Positions 55,764 to 64,000 are shown, numbered from the stretch's first letter. The stretch is 64,000 nt of DNA from Exiguobacterium aurantiacum DSM 6208 (GCF_000702585.1 NZ_JNIQ01000001.1:1369001-1433000); one strand, 5' to 3'. Made by a program: numbers and translations. Notes: generated from the sequence alone by a model not told the origin.

Positions 55764-57674
55764 ATGAAAATGAAACTATTGAAGGTTGCTCTTATCTTGT
55801 CGCTTCTTTTGTTCGGTGCCCAAATCCCAGCGGTTGAGGCCTCAACATTAGATGGCGAAACGACTGTCAATTTGAACGTACGTTCGACAGCAAGCACGAC
55901 TGGAACGCTCATCACGACGTTACCGAAAGGTACAAAAGTAAAGTATGGGATTCATAACCAATCATGGCATAAAGTGTATTTAAACAATCGTACATACTAT
56001 GCCTCGGCCCAGTACATCAAACCGATGACGGCGCCGACGACGGTGACGACCCAAGCTGCTTCGTCAACAGGCGTGACGACGGAGAACTTGAACATCCGTG
56101 TGACATCACATCGCGATGCCCAAGTCTTTACAACGCTCAAAAAAGGGACGGAAGTCCAGTATGCTCCCCATAACACATCATGGGTGAAAGTGTTTTTGAG
56201 CGGAAAGACGTATTATGCGGCAAAGGCGTATATCGCGCCGAAAGTCGTGGCGGCAGCCCCGCAAAAGCAAACCGGTTATACGAACCGGACGATCGAGTTG
56301 TTCAATCGGACGTTGCAGACATCTCCGGTCGTCAAGACGATTCCGGCGAACCGCACGGTCACGTTCAGCATCCACAACTCGAGCTGGTCGGTCATCTATG
56401 AAGGGACGAGCACTTATTTCACGCCGACGCGAGGCATCACGGCCGGCACGCTCCAACCATCGGTGACGAAAGAAAACGGTTATGCCAACCGCGAAATGAA
56501 ATTGTTCGAAACGCGCAACCAAGCTTCAAAAGTTATGAAAGTTCTTCCACTGCATACACCGGTCGTCTCGAGTAAATATAATTCGAGCTGGTCGATCGTA
56601 TACGATGGAAGTGCCACGTATTACACGCCGACGGCATGGATCACACCAGGGGCACCACCGGTCCAACCGCCGACGACAACGACGCCGGAACCGGCGAAAG
56701 TACAAGGGTATGCGAACCGAAACATTAACTTGTTCGGCCAAACCCATCAGAGTTCACCTGTCTTGCTCGTGTTACCACAGTTCACGGCAGTGACGTACAG
56801 CACGCACAACTCAAGCTGGTCGGTCGTCCATATCGGGACACAGACGTACTACACGCCGACATCATGGTTGACGGCTGGCACGGCACCGTCAGCACCAGTC
56901 GCCTTACCGCAAGGAAAAGTGTTCACGAACACACCGGGCGATGCGTTGAACGTTCGTTCGACGGCGTCAGCAAGTTCTGCCATTCTCGGCAAGCTCGCTC
57001 ACGGGACGCAAGTCGACCATTACGGATTGACGAACGGCTTCTATAAGATCAAGTACAACGGGCGCGACGGCTTCATCTCGGCGGCGTTCACGATGGCGAC
57101 GAAACCGAGCGTATCGAGCGGTGCTGTCATCGTCCTAGACGCCGGCCACGGCGGAACCGACCCGGGTGCCGTCAGCGGATCGCTGTATGAGAAGACGGTC
57201 GTGCTCGACGTCACGAAACGCGCTGAAGCGTACTTGCGTTCGAAGTACGACTATCAAGTACGTTTGACCCGTTCAACGGATGTTTATTTGACGCTCGACC
57301 AACGTGTACAAATCGCCAAAAACCTTCGAGGAGACTTGTTCGTCAGCTTGCATGCGAATGCGGCGACTTCGTCAGCGGCCAAAGGGATTGAGACGTTCTA
57401 CTCATCATCTTCTGCCCATAGCGCCCGGAGCCGCGTGTTAGCGACAAACATTCAATCGAACTTGGTGTCGTCGATGTCAGGCATGACGAATCGTGGTGTC
57501 AAAACGGCTAACTATTACGTCATCCGTTACAACACGATGCCGTCAGCGCTCGTCGAACTTGGTTTCATTTCTTCTCCGCAAGATATCATTCATTTACGTA
57601 GCGATGCATCACGTCAGCGCATGGCTGAAGCCGTCGCTGAAGGAATCGCTCAATACGTCAGAGCATACCACTGA
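55764..57674 (+). CDS. Secreted N-acetylmuramoyl-L-alanine amidase with six SH3-like repeats
   Basis: Exported protein of 636 residues. A signal peptide (about 1-26, ending VEA) is followed by six SH3-like repeats near 32-87, 104-158, 170-227, 238-295, 315-372 and 385-443, and an Amidase_3 catalytic domain (about 454-634) with zinc ligands His462 (DAGHGG), Glu476 (LYEKT) and His in SLHANA, and catalytic Glu in GIETFYSS. Repeats 3-5 share NRxxxLF and HNSSWSVxxxG patterns, pointing to internal duplication. It cleaves the glycan-peptide bond of peptidoglycan. Confidence 0.94.
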   Translation: MKMKLLKVALILSLLLFGAQIPAVEASTLDGETTVNLNVRSTASTTGTLITTLPKGTKVKYGIHNQSWHKVYLNNRTYYASAQYIKPMTAPTTVTTQAASSTGVTTENLNIRVTSHRDAQVFTTLKKGTEVQYAPHNTSWVKVFLSGKTYYAAKAYIAPKVVAAAPQKQTGYTNRTIELFNRTLQTSPVVKTIPANRTVTFSIHNSSWSVIYEGTSTYFTPTRGITAGTLQPSVTKENGYANREMKLFETRNQASKVMKVLPLHTPVVSSKYNSSWSIVYDGSATYYTPTAWITPGAPPVQPPTTTTPEPAKVQGYANRNINLFGQTHQSSPVLLVLPQFTAVTYSTHNSSWSVVHIGTQTYYTPTSWLTAGTAPSAPVALPQGKVFTNTPGDALNVRSTASASSAILGKLAHGTQVDHYGLTNGFYKIKYNGRDGFISAAFTMATKPSVSSGAVIVLDAGHGGTDPGAVSGSLYEKTVVLDVTKRAEAYLRSKYDYQVRLTRSTDVYLTLDQRVQIAKNLRGDLFVSLHANAATSSAAKGIETFYSSSSAHSARSRVLATNIQSNLVSSMSGMTNRGVKTANYYVIRYNTMPSALVELGFISSPQDIIHLRSDASRQRMAEAVAEGIAQYVRAYH

Positions 57675-57709
57675 TTCTGACCTGCTCGCGCAGGACGATG
57701 TCAACAAGC

Positions 57710-57733
57710 CCTCGACCACGGTCGGGGGTTTTA
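57710..57733 (+). terminator. Terminator of the amidase gene
   Basis: CCCTCGACC pairs with GGTCGGGGG around a 2-nt core, then TTTT. Confidence 0.8.
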
Positions 57734-57750
57734 GTTTTGTCAAGAGACAA

Positions 57751-57796
57751 AAGCACAAAAGCGCAGGACTCCATCTGAATGATGGGGTCCTGCGCC
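57751..57796 (-). terminator. Terminator of the nrd operon
   Basis: GCGCAGGAC..CCATC pairs with GATGG..GTCCTGCGC, followed on the minus strand by TTTTGTGCTTTTG. Confidence 0.88.
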
Positions 57797-57806
57797 TGTT
57801 TGTGGC

Positions 57807-58847
57807 TTATAAGTCGTCGAAGCCGTTGGCGTCCGTGACTTTCGCGTAAGAGCGAGATTTTTGTTCGAAGAAATCGGATTTCGTCGCATTGAGCGAGTCG
57901 TCCGAGTAAGCGCGGATCCAAGGCATGACGTCTTCATTGAAGCCTTCATACAAGTCGTTCAAGCCGATGACGCGTAAGCGCTTGTTGGCGAGGTACTTGA
58001 CGTAGTCGCGCATCTCGCTGACGTCGAGGCCGTCGAGGTCACGGAGGACATATTCGCACCACTCGATCTCTAAGTCGACCGCTTCTTTCATCGTGTCATA
58101 GACGAATTGGCTGAAGCTGCCGTCGGCGTCGATTTCCGGGTTCTCCGTCAAGACGGCGCGGAGCAGCTGGCTGACGAAGTACGAGTGTTGCATCTCGTCA
58201 CGTTGGATGTAACTGATCATCGTCGACGTGCCGACCATCTTCTGGTGGCGGGCCAAGTTATAGAAGTAGGCGAAGCCGGAATAGAAGTTGATCCCTTCGA
58301 GAATGATCGAGGCGACGAGCGATTTGGCGAACGTTTCAGCCGTCTGCTCGGCCCGGAAGTCTTCGTATAAGTCCAAGATGAACTGGTTCCGTTTCATGAC
58401 CATCTCGTCGTCTTTGGCGATATCGAAGATGCGATTTTGTTCGCTGAGCGGGACGAGGCTCGAGAGGACATAACTATATGATTGGTTGTGGACGACTTCT
58501 TGTTGGGCGATGACCGCCAGCACCGCATGGACCGATGAGTCAGACGAGAACATCGACGATTCGAGGATGTAGCGCGTCTGGACCGAGTCAAGGATCGACA
58601 ACAAGCCGATGATGCGTTTGAACGCGTCTTGCTCGCGCTCGCTCAACTGAGGCCATTGCTGCATGTCTTTTGACATCGAGATCTCGTCTGGGATCCAGAA
58701 GTTCGAGAGCAACTGTTTATAAATCGTGTAAAACTGCGGATAGGCGATATCGTTCCAGTTGACGATGGAACTCGTCTCGCCCCCGACGATGGCTGTCGCC
58801 CGGTTAGGATGTTTGGGCGACAGAAGTTTGATCTTTTGAATGGTCAT
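57807..58847 (-). CDS. nrdF: Class I ribonucleotide reductase, beta subunit
   Basis: Radical-generating subunit of 346 residues. Metal ligands are seen in LLSILDSVQ (Asp), QQEVVHNQSY (Glu and His), IILEG (Glu) and RDEMQH (Glu and His); the radical Tyr is the last residue of EVVHNQSY. It supplies the radical to NrdE. Its start lies 44 bp inside the flavodoxin gene, so translation of the two is coupled. Confidence 0.94.
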   Translation of the reverse strand: MTIQKIKLLSPKHPNRATAIVGGETSSIVNWNDIAYPQFYTIYKQLLSNFWIPDEISMSKDMQQWPQLSEREQDAFKRIIGLLSILDSVQTRYILESSMFSSDSSVHAVLAVIAQQEVVHNQSYSYVLSSLVPLSEQNRIFDIAKDDEMVMKRNQFILDLYEDFRAEQTAETFAKSLVASIILEGINFYSGFAYFYNLARHQKMVGTSTMISYIQRDEMQHSYFVSQLLRAVLTENPEIDADGSFSQFVYDTMKEAVDLEIEWCEYVLRDLDGLDVSEMRDYVKYLANKRLRVIGLNDLYEGFNEDVMPWIRAYSDDSLNATKSDFFEQKSRSYAKVTDANGFDDL

Positions 58848-59310
58848 AAGCGTATACTCCTTCTTCGGCGTTTCGTGCCAACCGCTCCGTCCAGTGGCGG
58901 ACGTTGTACGGCTGGTTGCGCGGCGACTGTTCGATTTTCAACAGTTCGCCGACGAGGGGGATTCCATATTTCGAAAGGTGGTACGCCATTTCGTCAACGG
59001 CTCGACAGAAGTGGACGAACATTTTATCACCGGTGCCGAACACGGCAGCTTGTCGGATCGGAACGGACAACTCCTTCAAGACGAGGCGGAACGTGTCTTT
59101 CATCTCGTCAGGGAGCACCCCGTCGGCCCACGTGTATGACCCGAAGTAGACGAGGTCATACGACGCAAGTGACATCGCTTCCCGATGCCCGATGCGATCG
59201 GTCTCGAACGTGACGACCCGGTCGCCGCGTTCGAGGTGGGTCGCCTCGACGAGCGCGGCGACTTCCTCCGTATTTCCGCTCATTGAACTATAAACGATTG
59301 CGATGTTCAT
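58804..59310 (-). CDS. Flavodoxin in the nrd operon (NrdI-like role likely)
   Basis: Protein of 168 residues with the flavodoxin FMN loop YSSMSGNTEEV at 6-16, FGSYTWADGVLPDEM in the second FMN-binding loop and AAVFGTGDKMF in the third. It is longer than typical NrdI (120-140) and looks like a true short- or long-chain flavodoxin of YkuN/YkuP type. Its position between nrdE and nrdF suggests that it replaces NrdI as electron donor or oxidant for the NrdF cofactor (inference). The start at 59310 follows AAAGGTGGG. Confidence 0.85.
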   Translation of the reverse strand: MNIAIVYSSMSGNTEEVAALVEATHLERGDRVVTFETDRIGHREAMSLASYDLVYFGSYTWADGVLPDEMKDTFRLVLKELSVPIRQAAVFGTGDKMFVHFCRAVDEMAYHLSKYGIPLVGELLKIEQSPRNQPYNVRHWTERLARNAEEGVYAYDHSKDQTSVAQTS

Positions 59311-59339
59311 GGTCGGTCCCACCTTTCTTTCCACTCAAC

Positions 59340-61607
59340 TTATGAAGAGCAAGACTCACACTCGTCGACTTCGACGGTCGTCGAGCGCGTGTAATAGATT
59401 GATTTCATGCCGAGCGACCATGCCTCGAGATGCATCGTGAGGAGTTCGGTCGCCTTGACATCGTTTTTGACGTACAAGTTGAAACTGATCGCTTGGTCGA
59501 TGTGGCGCTGACGTGCCGCGTTCTGACGGATGCTCCAGAGCTGGTCGACTTCAAACGCTGATTTATAGAACCAGTTCGTTTCTGGGTTAAGATCAGGTAC
59601 CGTGACCGGGATCTTATAGTTTTTCTTCTCTTCCGAGTAGACTTTCTTATATACCGGGTCGATCGATGCGGTGCTGCCGGCGATGATAGCCGTCGATGAG
59701 TTCGGAGCGACAGCCATCATGTAGGCGTTGCGGACACCGTTTTGATGGACCGCTTCGGCGAGGCCGTCCCAGTCGAGGTCGTCGTGTGAACGGTAGTTGC
59801 GGCGCTTGAAGTACTCACCCGTATGCCATTCAGAGCCTTCGAACACGCGGAACGCGCCTTTCTCTTTAGCCAGTTCCATCGACGCCTGGATCGTGAGGTA
59901 GGCGATCTTCTCATACAGCTTTTCTGCATACTGGACAGCGTCGACCGACTCCCAACGGATCCCCTCGAGGGCGAGCAGGTGATGCCAGCCGAACGTACCG
60001 AGACCGACGGCCCGATATTTTTGGTTCGTGATCATCGCTTGCGGCACTTCGATCGTGTTCAAGTCGATGACGTTATCGAGCATCCGCATTTGAATCGGGA
60101 TGAGTCGTTCAAGGACGTCCGACTTGACGGCGCGGGCCAAAGCGATCGAGCTCAAGTTACAGACGACGAAGTCGCCTGGCGTCTTCGTGATGACGATTTT
60201 CCCGTCCTCGGTATACTCCTCGTCGATTGTCGTCGGCGACATGTTCTGAGCAATCTCTGAGCAAAGGTTCGAGCTGTAGATCATGCCGGCGTGTTTGTTC
60301 GGGTTCGCGCGGTTGACGGCGTCCCGGAAGAACATGTACGGCGTGCCGGTCTCGAGTTGCGAGCGCATGTACCGTTTGACGAGGTCGATGGCCGGGACGC
60401 TCACACGCGAGAGTTCCGGCGTATTGACGCAAGCCATATATTTCTCCGTGAACGAACCGCCGTTCTCCGTCTCGTCGTAGAAGTCTTCAAGGCTGAAGCC
60501 CATGACCGTACGGATCTCGTGCGGGTCGAACAAGTGCCAGTCACCGCGGGCTTCGACCGTACGCATGAACAAGTCTGGCAAACAGACGCCTGTGAACAAG
60601 TCGTGCGTCCGGAGGCGCTCATCACCGTTGTTCAGTTTCGCGTCGAGGAACTCGAAGATGTCCTTATGCCAAATGTCGAGGTAGACCGCGATTGAGCCTT
60701 GGCGCATGCCGAGCTGGTCGACCGATACGGCTGTGTTGTTCAACTGCTTCATCCAAGGGAGGGCGCCGCTTGAGACGCCTTTGAATCCTTTAATGTCACT
60801 GCCGCGTGAGCGAATCTTGCCGAGGTAAACGCCGATTCCGCCGCCGCCTTTTGAGAGTGTGGCGACGTCCGTGTTCGAGTCATAGATCCCGCGGAGCGAA
60901 TCGTCGACCGTGTCGATGAAGCACGAGCTGAGTTGGCCGTAAGACTTGCCGGCGTTCGATAACGTCGGCGTCGCGACTGTCATATATAGGTTAGAGAGCG
61001 CCCAGTAAGCCTCTTCGACGAGCTTCACGCGCTGCGCTGCGTTTTCTTTTTGCATGAGCGTCATGGCGATGACCATGAACCGCTCTTGCGGGAGCTCGTA
61101 CAAGTTTTTGACGTGGTCGCGTCCGAGATAACGGTCCGACAACGTCCGGAGCCCAATGTATGTGAACAAGCGGTCACGCGACGGATCGATCAACGTCTCT
61201 AAGTAATCGATGTCTTCTTTCGAATACGTGTCGATCAAGGCGGACGTGAAGATACCTTTCTTCGTGAGCGTCTCGATCATCGGATAGAGAGCACCGTAAC
61301 GCATCGACGCATCGTAGCCGCGATTGCGTGCCGCTTCCAAGTAGAGGCGGTTCAAGTACATCTCGGTCGCCACGAACGTCCAGTCCGGCTCCTCGGCCTT
61401 CAACATATCGAGGGCGTGCATCGTCATGAGGTCATATACTACATCTTGTGTCAGTGTTTTAGATTCGAGCGCTCGAACCAAACGTTCTTCATATCGTTCC
61501 ACACTGAGTTGTGGGTAGCGTTGTGTGATGGATTGGATCAAAGTCGAGACGTCTGTGAGCGTTGGTGTCACAGGCAACATCGTCTCGTGGTGGATAGGGG
61601 ATGTCAA
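59340..61607 (-). CDS. nrdE: Class I ribonucleotide reductase, alpha (catalytic) subunit
   Basis: Catalytic subunit of 755 residues that reduces NDPs. Active-site Cys in LSSCFI, the triad in SNLCSEIAQ (Asn, Cys, Glu), the second redox Cys in VVCNLSS, radical-transfer Tyr residues in YYTRST and the C-terminal CESC shuttle are present. The N-terminal region retains only part of an ATP-cone, so dATP inhibition may be weak or absent. The TTG at 61607 lies 8 bp after AGGAG; an earlier GTG overlaps that site. First gene of nrdE-flavodoxin-nrdF. Confidence 0.92.
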   Translation of the reverse strand: MTSPIHHETMLPVTPTLTDVSTLIQSITQRYPQLSVERYEERLVRALESKTLTQDVVYDLMTMHALDMLKAEEPDWTFVATEMYLNRLYLEAARNRGYDASMRYGALYPMIETLTKKGIFTSALIDTYSKEDIDYLETLIDPSRDRLFTYIGLRTLSDRYLGRDHVKNLYELPQERFMVIAMTLMQKENAAQRVKLVEEAYWALSNLYMTVATPTLSNAGKSYGQLSSCFIDTVDDSLRGIYDSNTDVATLSKGGGGIGVYLGKIRSRGSDIKGFKGVSSGALPWMKQLNNTAVSVDQLGMRQGSIAVYLDIWHKDIFEFLDAKLNNGDERLRTHDLFTGVCLPDLFMRTVEARGDWHLFDPHEIRTVMGFSLEDFYDETENGGSFTEKYMACVNTPELSRVSVPAIDLVKRYMRSQLETGTPYMFFRDAVNRANPNKHAGMIYSSNLCSEIAQNMSPTTIDEEYTEDGKIVITKTPGDFVVCNLSSIALARAVKSDVLERLIPIQMRMLDNVIDLNTIEVPQAMITNQKYRAVGLGTFGWHHLLALEGIRWESVDAVQYAEKLYEKIAYLTIQASMELAKEKGAFRVFEGSEWHTGEYFKRRNYRSHDDLDWDGLAEAVHQNGVRNAYMMAVAPNSSTAIIAGSTASIDPVYKKVYSEEKKNYKIPVTVPDLNPETNWFYKSAFEVDQLWSIRQNAARQRHIDQAISFNLYVKNDVKATELLTMHLEAWSLGMKSIYYTRSTTVEVDECESCSS

Positions 61608-61668
61608 AATGATCACTCCTTCTTAAGATGTAGATATTATAAAGGTATAACTCGGAATACCGTGCATA

Positions 61669-61718
61669 CCGTCAATATAGAGATAAGCGTCGTTTTTGCT
61701 TTTAACTATATATTGACG
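61669..61718 (-). promoter_or_regulatory. Candidate tandem NrdR boxes upstream of nrdE
   Basis: CCGTCAATATAGAGAT at 61669-61684 and AACTATATATTGACGT at 61703-61718 resemble the NrdR-box consensus and each other when one is inverted; their starts are 34 bp apart, about three helical turns. A -35-like TTGACG on the minus strand overlaps the first. Confidence 0.55.
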
Positions 61719-61767
61719 TTTTTTTGTCTTTTTAATCATAAATCACCTATATTTAGTTTTGCAATCC

Positions 61768-61896
61768 TTGACATTCACCAAACCGTTTCACGGTATATTG
61801 CTTTCACCGTAAAATGGCGCTGTCATCCGATTTGAGATGGGATTTGAGATAGAAAAAAATTTATATGCAGTCGCTCGGGTGACGGCGCTGATTTTT
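61768..61896 (+). other. TTGACA box followed by a long hairpin and T run
   Basis: Bases 61816-61828 pair with 61877-61889 (13 pairs, three G:U) and are followed by GATTTTT, like an intrinsic terminator. A TTGACA at 61768 lies upstream, though with a poor -10 spacing. The loop repeats GATTTGAGAT twice. It could be a small RNA or an attenuated leader; nothing coding is seen between 61608 and 62090. Confidence 0.4.
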
Positions 61897-62089
61897 ATGT
61901 AAGCGGTCAATTGAGTCGAAAGGAGAAAGAAAACACACATGTGATTATTTTCACGTATAATTGCCTCCACCTTTTTGACGACGTCCGATTACTATATATA
62001 GAAGGTCGACACTTTTGAAAAGAGGGAAATCAGAGCGGGCGCTAGCGTCTGGAGGGAAAGTGAGGTAGATTGAGGAGGTAAGGTTTGAA

Positions 62090-62113
62090 ATGAGCTTAAA
62101 AAGAAGGGTTTAA
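62090..62113 (+). CDS. Seven-codon leader ORF before the DUF1871 gene
   Basis: A strong GAGGAGG site lies 11 bp before ATG; the ORF encodes MSLKRRV and stops 3 bp before the next start, while its own codons contain the AGAAGGG binding site of that gene. It may be a translation-coupling leader or chance. Confidence 0.3.
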   Translation: MSLKRRV

Positions 62114-62116
62114 CAA

Positions 62117-62350
62117 ATGAGAGCAGAAGACTTATTATTAGCATGGGACCCACTCGGTTACGGGGTAGGGTCGTATGGACCAGAGTTTGATGACATCGTG
62201 GTGGCGCTCACGCAACTCGACACAGAAGGCGAATTGGACGCACATATCCGACACGTGTTGACGGATGCGTTCGGCGAATGCCCGCCTGAGTCGGAGACAC
62301 GCGCCATGGCGAGACAATTACTCGCGTCTTCACAATCTTGTCAACTATAA
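62117..62350 (+). CDS. DUF1871 family protein (YugE-like)
   Basis: Protein of 77 residues resembling YugE: AWDPLGYG near the N-terminus, EFDDIVVALTQLD and the late ETRAMARQLLA. A small helical protein of unknown function. It lies 12 bp before the NifU-N gene and in B. subtilis its relative is also near yugG/yugH, so the assignment is supported by synteny. Confidence 0.7.
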   Translation: MRAEDLLLAWDPLGYGVGSYGPEFDDIVVALTQLDTEGELDAHIRHVLTDAFGECPPESETRAMARQLLASSQSCQL

Positions 62351-62362
62351 GGGGGAACTTAC

Positions 62363-62611
62363 ATGTTACGAATCGATCCAACACCTAATCCAAACGCAAT
62401 GAAAATCACACTTCCAGAAAACGTCTTCGGCACGAAAAGCCAAAGCGTGAAAGCAGGCGAGGCGACAGACCAACCGCTCCTCGCGAAACTCGTTGAAATC
62501 GAAGGCGTCGAGAGCGTCTTCGCGTATGGTGATTTCGTCACCGTATCAAAAGAGAACGGCGTCAGCTGGGAAGCGATCTTGCCGCACGTCGAAACCGCTT
62601 ACCGCGGATGA
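62363..62611 (+). CDS. NifU N-terminal (Nfu_N) domain protein
   Basis: Protein of 82 residues consisting of the Nfu_N scaffold domain alone (TPNPNAMKITLPENVF, KLVEIEGVESVFAYGDFVTVSKENGVSWEAI). It lacks the CxxC cluster domain, which is present separately as YutI at 31987. Its role is unproven but probably in Fe-S handling. The last bases overlap the glycosyltransferase start as ATGA. Confidence 0.88.
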   Translation: MLRIDPTPNPNAMKITLPENVFGTKSQSVKAGEATDQPLLAKLVEIEGVESVFAYGDFVTVSKENGVSWEAILPHVETAYRG

Positions 62612-63408
62612 ACCCGCTCGTTTCAATCGTCATCCCGGTTTATTCGCGGGAGACGGAACTGACCGAACTGCTCGAAAGTCTCGTCGTCCAGACGTTTCAG
62701 CAGTTCGAAGTTATCGTGATCAATAATGACGGGCCGCCAAAACAACATCTTTTGGCGCCTTTTTTGAATCGCTTGTCGATTCGATTGGTAGAACTCGGAG
62801 AGAACCATCACGTCAAGGCCCGAAACCGTGGCGTGAACGAGGCGAAAGGTAATTATATTTTGTTGCTCGATGACGATGATTTGCTCATGCCACAACACAT
62901 CGAGCAGGCGCTTCGAGACATCGAGACGGCCGACCTCGTCTTTCCTGACGCCGAACTGTTTCGTTTTGAATGGAAGGACGGCCGCCGTGTCGTCACCGAT
63001 TGGGAACCGTTCGCCTATGACCTCGATTTCGAGCGCCTCCGGCAAGACTCGACATATATCCCGTCCGGCACGTTATACCGGAAACGGATTCACGATAAGA
63101 TCGGTCCGTTCGATGAGTCGGTGTACAACTACTGGGACTGGGACTTCATTTTGCGGGTGAGTGAGCACGGCACGATCGTTCATCCGGCGCGGGCGACCGT
63201 GCTGTACGCGTTCAACGGCAGCGACAACTTGTCGGCGAAACAAGATGAGACGCGCCGCCGCTACTTTGATCGTTTCTGTCAAAAGCACGGGCTCACCGAT
63301 ATGGAGATGAAAAATTTTCACATCGTCCAGTCCGAGCGACGGGAATTTGTGAGACCGACAGAGAGAACGTTCACAGGGGCATTCCCCGGTAGAACGGAAG
63401 GAGAATAA
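62608..63408 (+). CDS. Family 2 glycosyltransferase
   Basis: GT-A fold glycosyltransferase of 266 residues. The N-terminal VSIVIPVYSRETELTELLESL binds the nucleotide sugar; the DxD-type motif is LLLDDDDLLMP near residue 90; an aromatic patch YNYWDWDFILRVSEHG follows. It has no transmembrane segment. The acceptor is unknown. Translation is coupled to the NifU-N gene by the 4-bp overlap. Confidence 0.85.
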   Translation: MNPLVSIVIPVYSRETELTELLESLVVQTFQQFEVIVINNDGPPKQHLLAPFLNRLSIRLVELGENHHVKARNRGVNEAKGNYILLLDDDDLLMPQHIEQALRDIETADLVFPDAELFRFEWKDGRRVVTDWEPFAYDLDFERLRQDSTYIPSGTLYRKRIHDKIGPFDESVYNYWDWDFILRVSEHGTIVHPARATVLYAFNGSDNLSAKQDETRRRYFDRFCQKHGLTDMEMKNFHIVQSERREFVRPTERTFTGAFPGRTEGE

Positions 63409-63411
63409 ACC

Positions 63412-63906
63412 ATGTATACATCAAAAGAACTAGAACTTTTAGAGTTGCTTGAAGAAAAAGGATATCTCGAGACGAAGATGCTCGCCGAGATGCTCGCCAC
63501 CGATGTCGCGACGGTCGAGGCGATGCTTGAGAAGTTCAAACAGGACGGGATCTTACTCGGATTCCGGGCCATGGTGAACTGGCAAAAAATCAACCGGCAT
63601 GACGTCACAGCGTTCATCGACGTCAAAGTGACACCGAAACGCGGACGCGGGTTCGATGAAGTCGCCGAGCGGATTTATCGCTTCCCTGAAGTGACGGCGC
63701 TTTATTTGATGTCAGGCGCCTACGACTTGCAAGTCGTCATCCGGGCGAACTCGCTCCAAGACGTCGCCTCGTTCGTGTCCGACAAACTGTCGCCGCTCGA
63801 CTCGGTCGTCTCGACGACGACGCACTTCAAGTTGAAGACGTATAAACATGACGGCATCTTGTTCACCCCGCAAGTCGAAGACAAACGGTTGAACATCACG
63901 CCATGA
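63412..63906 (+). CDS. yugG: Lrp/AsnC-family transcription regulator YugG
   Basis: Regulator of 164 residues: an N-terminal winged helix (about 1-60, ETKMLAEMLATDVATVEAMLEKF) and a C-terminal RAM ligand-binding domain (about 65-150, AFIDVKVTPKRGRGFDEVAERI, MSGAYDLQVVI). It probably responds to an amino acid and controls the aminotransferase whose start overlaps its stop (ATGA). It follows the glycosyltransferase after 3 bp. Confidence 0.9.
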   Translation: MYTSKELELLELLEEKGYLETKMLAEMLATDVATVEAMLEKFKQDGILLGFRAMVNWQKINRHDVTAFIDVKVTPKRGRGFDEVAERIYRFPEVTALYLMSGAYDLQVVIRANSLQDVASFVSDKLSPLDSVVSTTTHFKLKTYKHDGILFTPQVEDKRLNITP

Positions 63907-64000
63907 AGTCGCTATCAAATCAAGTCGTCTCGATGAAGCCGTCCGGCATCCGCCGTTTCTTTGATTTGGCACAAACGATGGAAAACGTCGTCTCCCTCGG
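63903..64000 (+). CDS. patA: PLP-dependent aminotransferase, N-terminal part
   Basis: The first 32 codons before the window ends: MKSLSNQVVSMKPSG, IRRFFDLAQTMENVVSLG, the usual start of class I/II aminotransferases (IKPSGIRKFFDLA-type). The overlap with yugG and synteny with yugG-yugH support a PatA/YugH assignment. The catalytic Lys is beyond the window. Confidence 0.8.
   Translation, partial: MKSLSNQVVSMKPSGIRRFFDLAQTMENVVSL

Noticed and set aside
58804-59310. Naming the nrd-operon flavodoxin nrdI
   Set aside because: Length and FMN-loop motifs fit a genuine flavodoxin rather than the shorter NrdI.

Overview
The window is one chromosomal stretch of a Gram-positive bacterium of the order Bacillales, most probably Exiguobacterium or a close relative. 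That is inferred from gene content and order; no rRNA marker is present. The G+C looks moderately high by eye, and the gene order matches blocks of the Bacillus subtilis chromosome: fadN-fadA-fadE-yusI-gcvH-yusE-metNPQ-sufCDSUB, then yunD/yunF, yutD/E/F/I/J/M, yuzB/D, yumB/C, yuiB and yugG/H. No tRNA, rRNA, CRISPR array or prophage was seen.

Layout. 1-7 kb: the beta-oxidation operon fadNAE, an IS3-family element inserted in the loop of that operon's terminator, then a nucleotidyltransferase, yusI and gcvH. 7-11.8 kb: a PfoR-like membrane protein, a small thioredoxin-like protein, an unidentified structured RNA gene, and a SAM riboswitch controlling the methionine importer metNPQ. 11.8-18.4 kb: an MFS exporter and the SUF Fe-S assembly operon sufCDSUB. 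18.4-31 kb: an unusual lactate dehydrogenase paralogue, amino-acid carriers (AlsT and BrnQ types), an MFS efflux pump, the yunF/yunD/yutD group, a YibE/F membrane protein that looks acquired, and glpX. 31-43 kb: yutE/yutF, NifU-like yutI, a secreted subtilisin, NDH-2 type oxidoreductases, nupC, FMN-riboswitch-controlled ribU, yutM, yumC and yumB.

42.7-51 kb is a glucose PTS region: antiterminator glcT, an RNA antiterminator/terminator leader, two tandem ptsG genes (the first without an EIIA domain), and ptsI in the opposite orientation without ptsH. An IS1182-like element sits between ptsG and ptsI and has duplicated exactly the 29-bp hairpin of their shared terminator. 51-64 kb: leucyl aminopeptidase, a tiny membrane protein, DUF429, an AI-2E family permease, a MazG-like protein, a cell-wall amidase with six SH3-like repeats, the ribonucleotide reductase operon nrdE-flavodoxin-nrdF with candidate NrdR boxes, and finally DUF1871, NifU-N, glycosyltransferase, Lrp/AsnC and aminotransferase genes.

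The points most worth following up are: (1) the two unrelated insertion sequences both placed in intrinsic terminators, the second with a hairpin-sized target duplication, an A6G frameshift signal, no stop codon of its own and built-in insulating terminators; (2) the roughly 300-nt multi-helix RNA gene at 8.65-8.96 kb; and (3) the lactate dehydrogenase with substituted catalytic residues.
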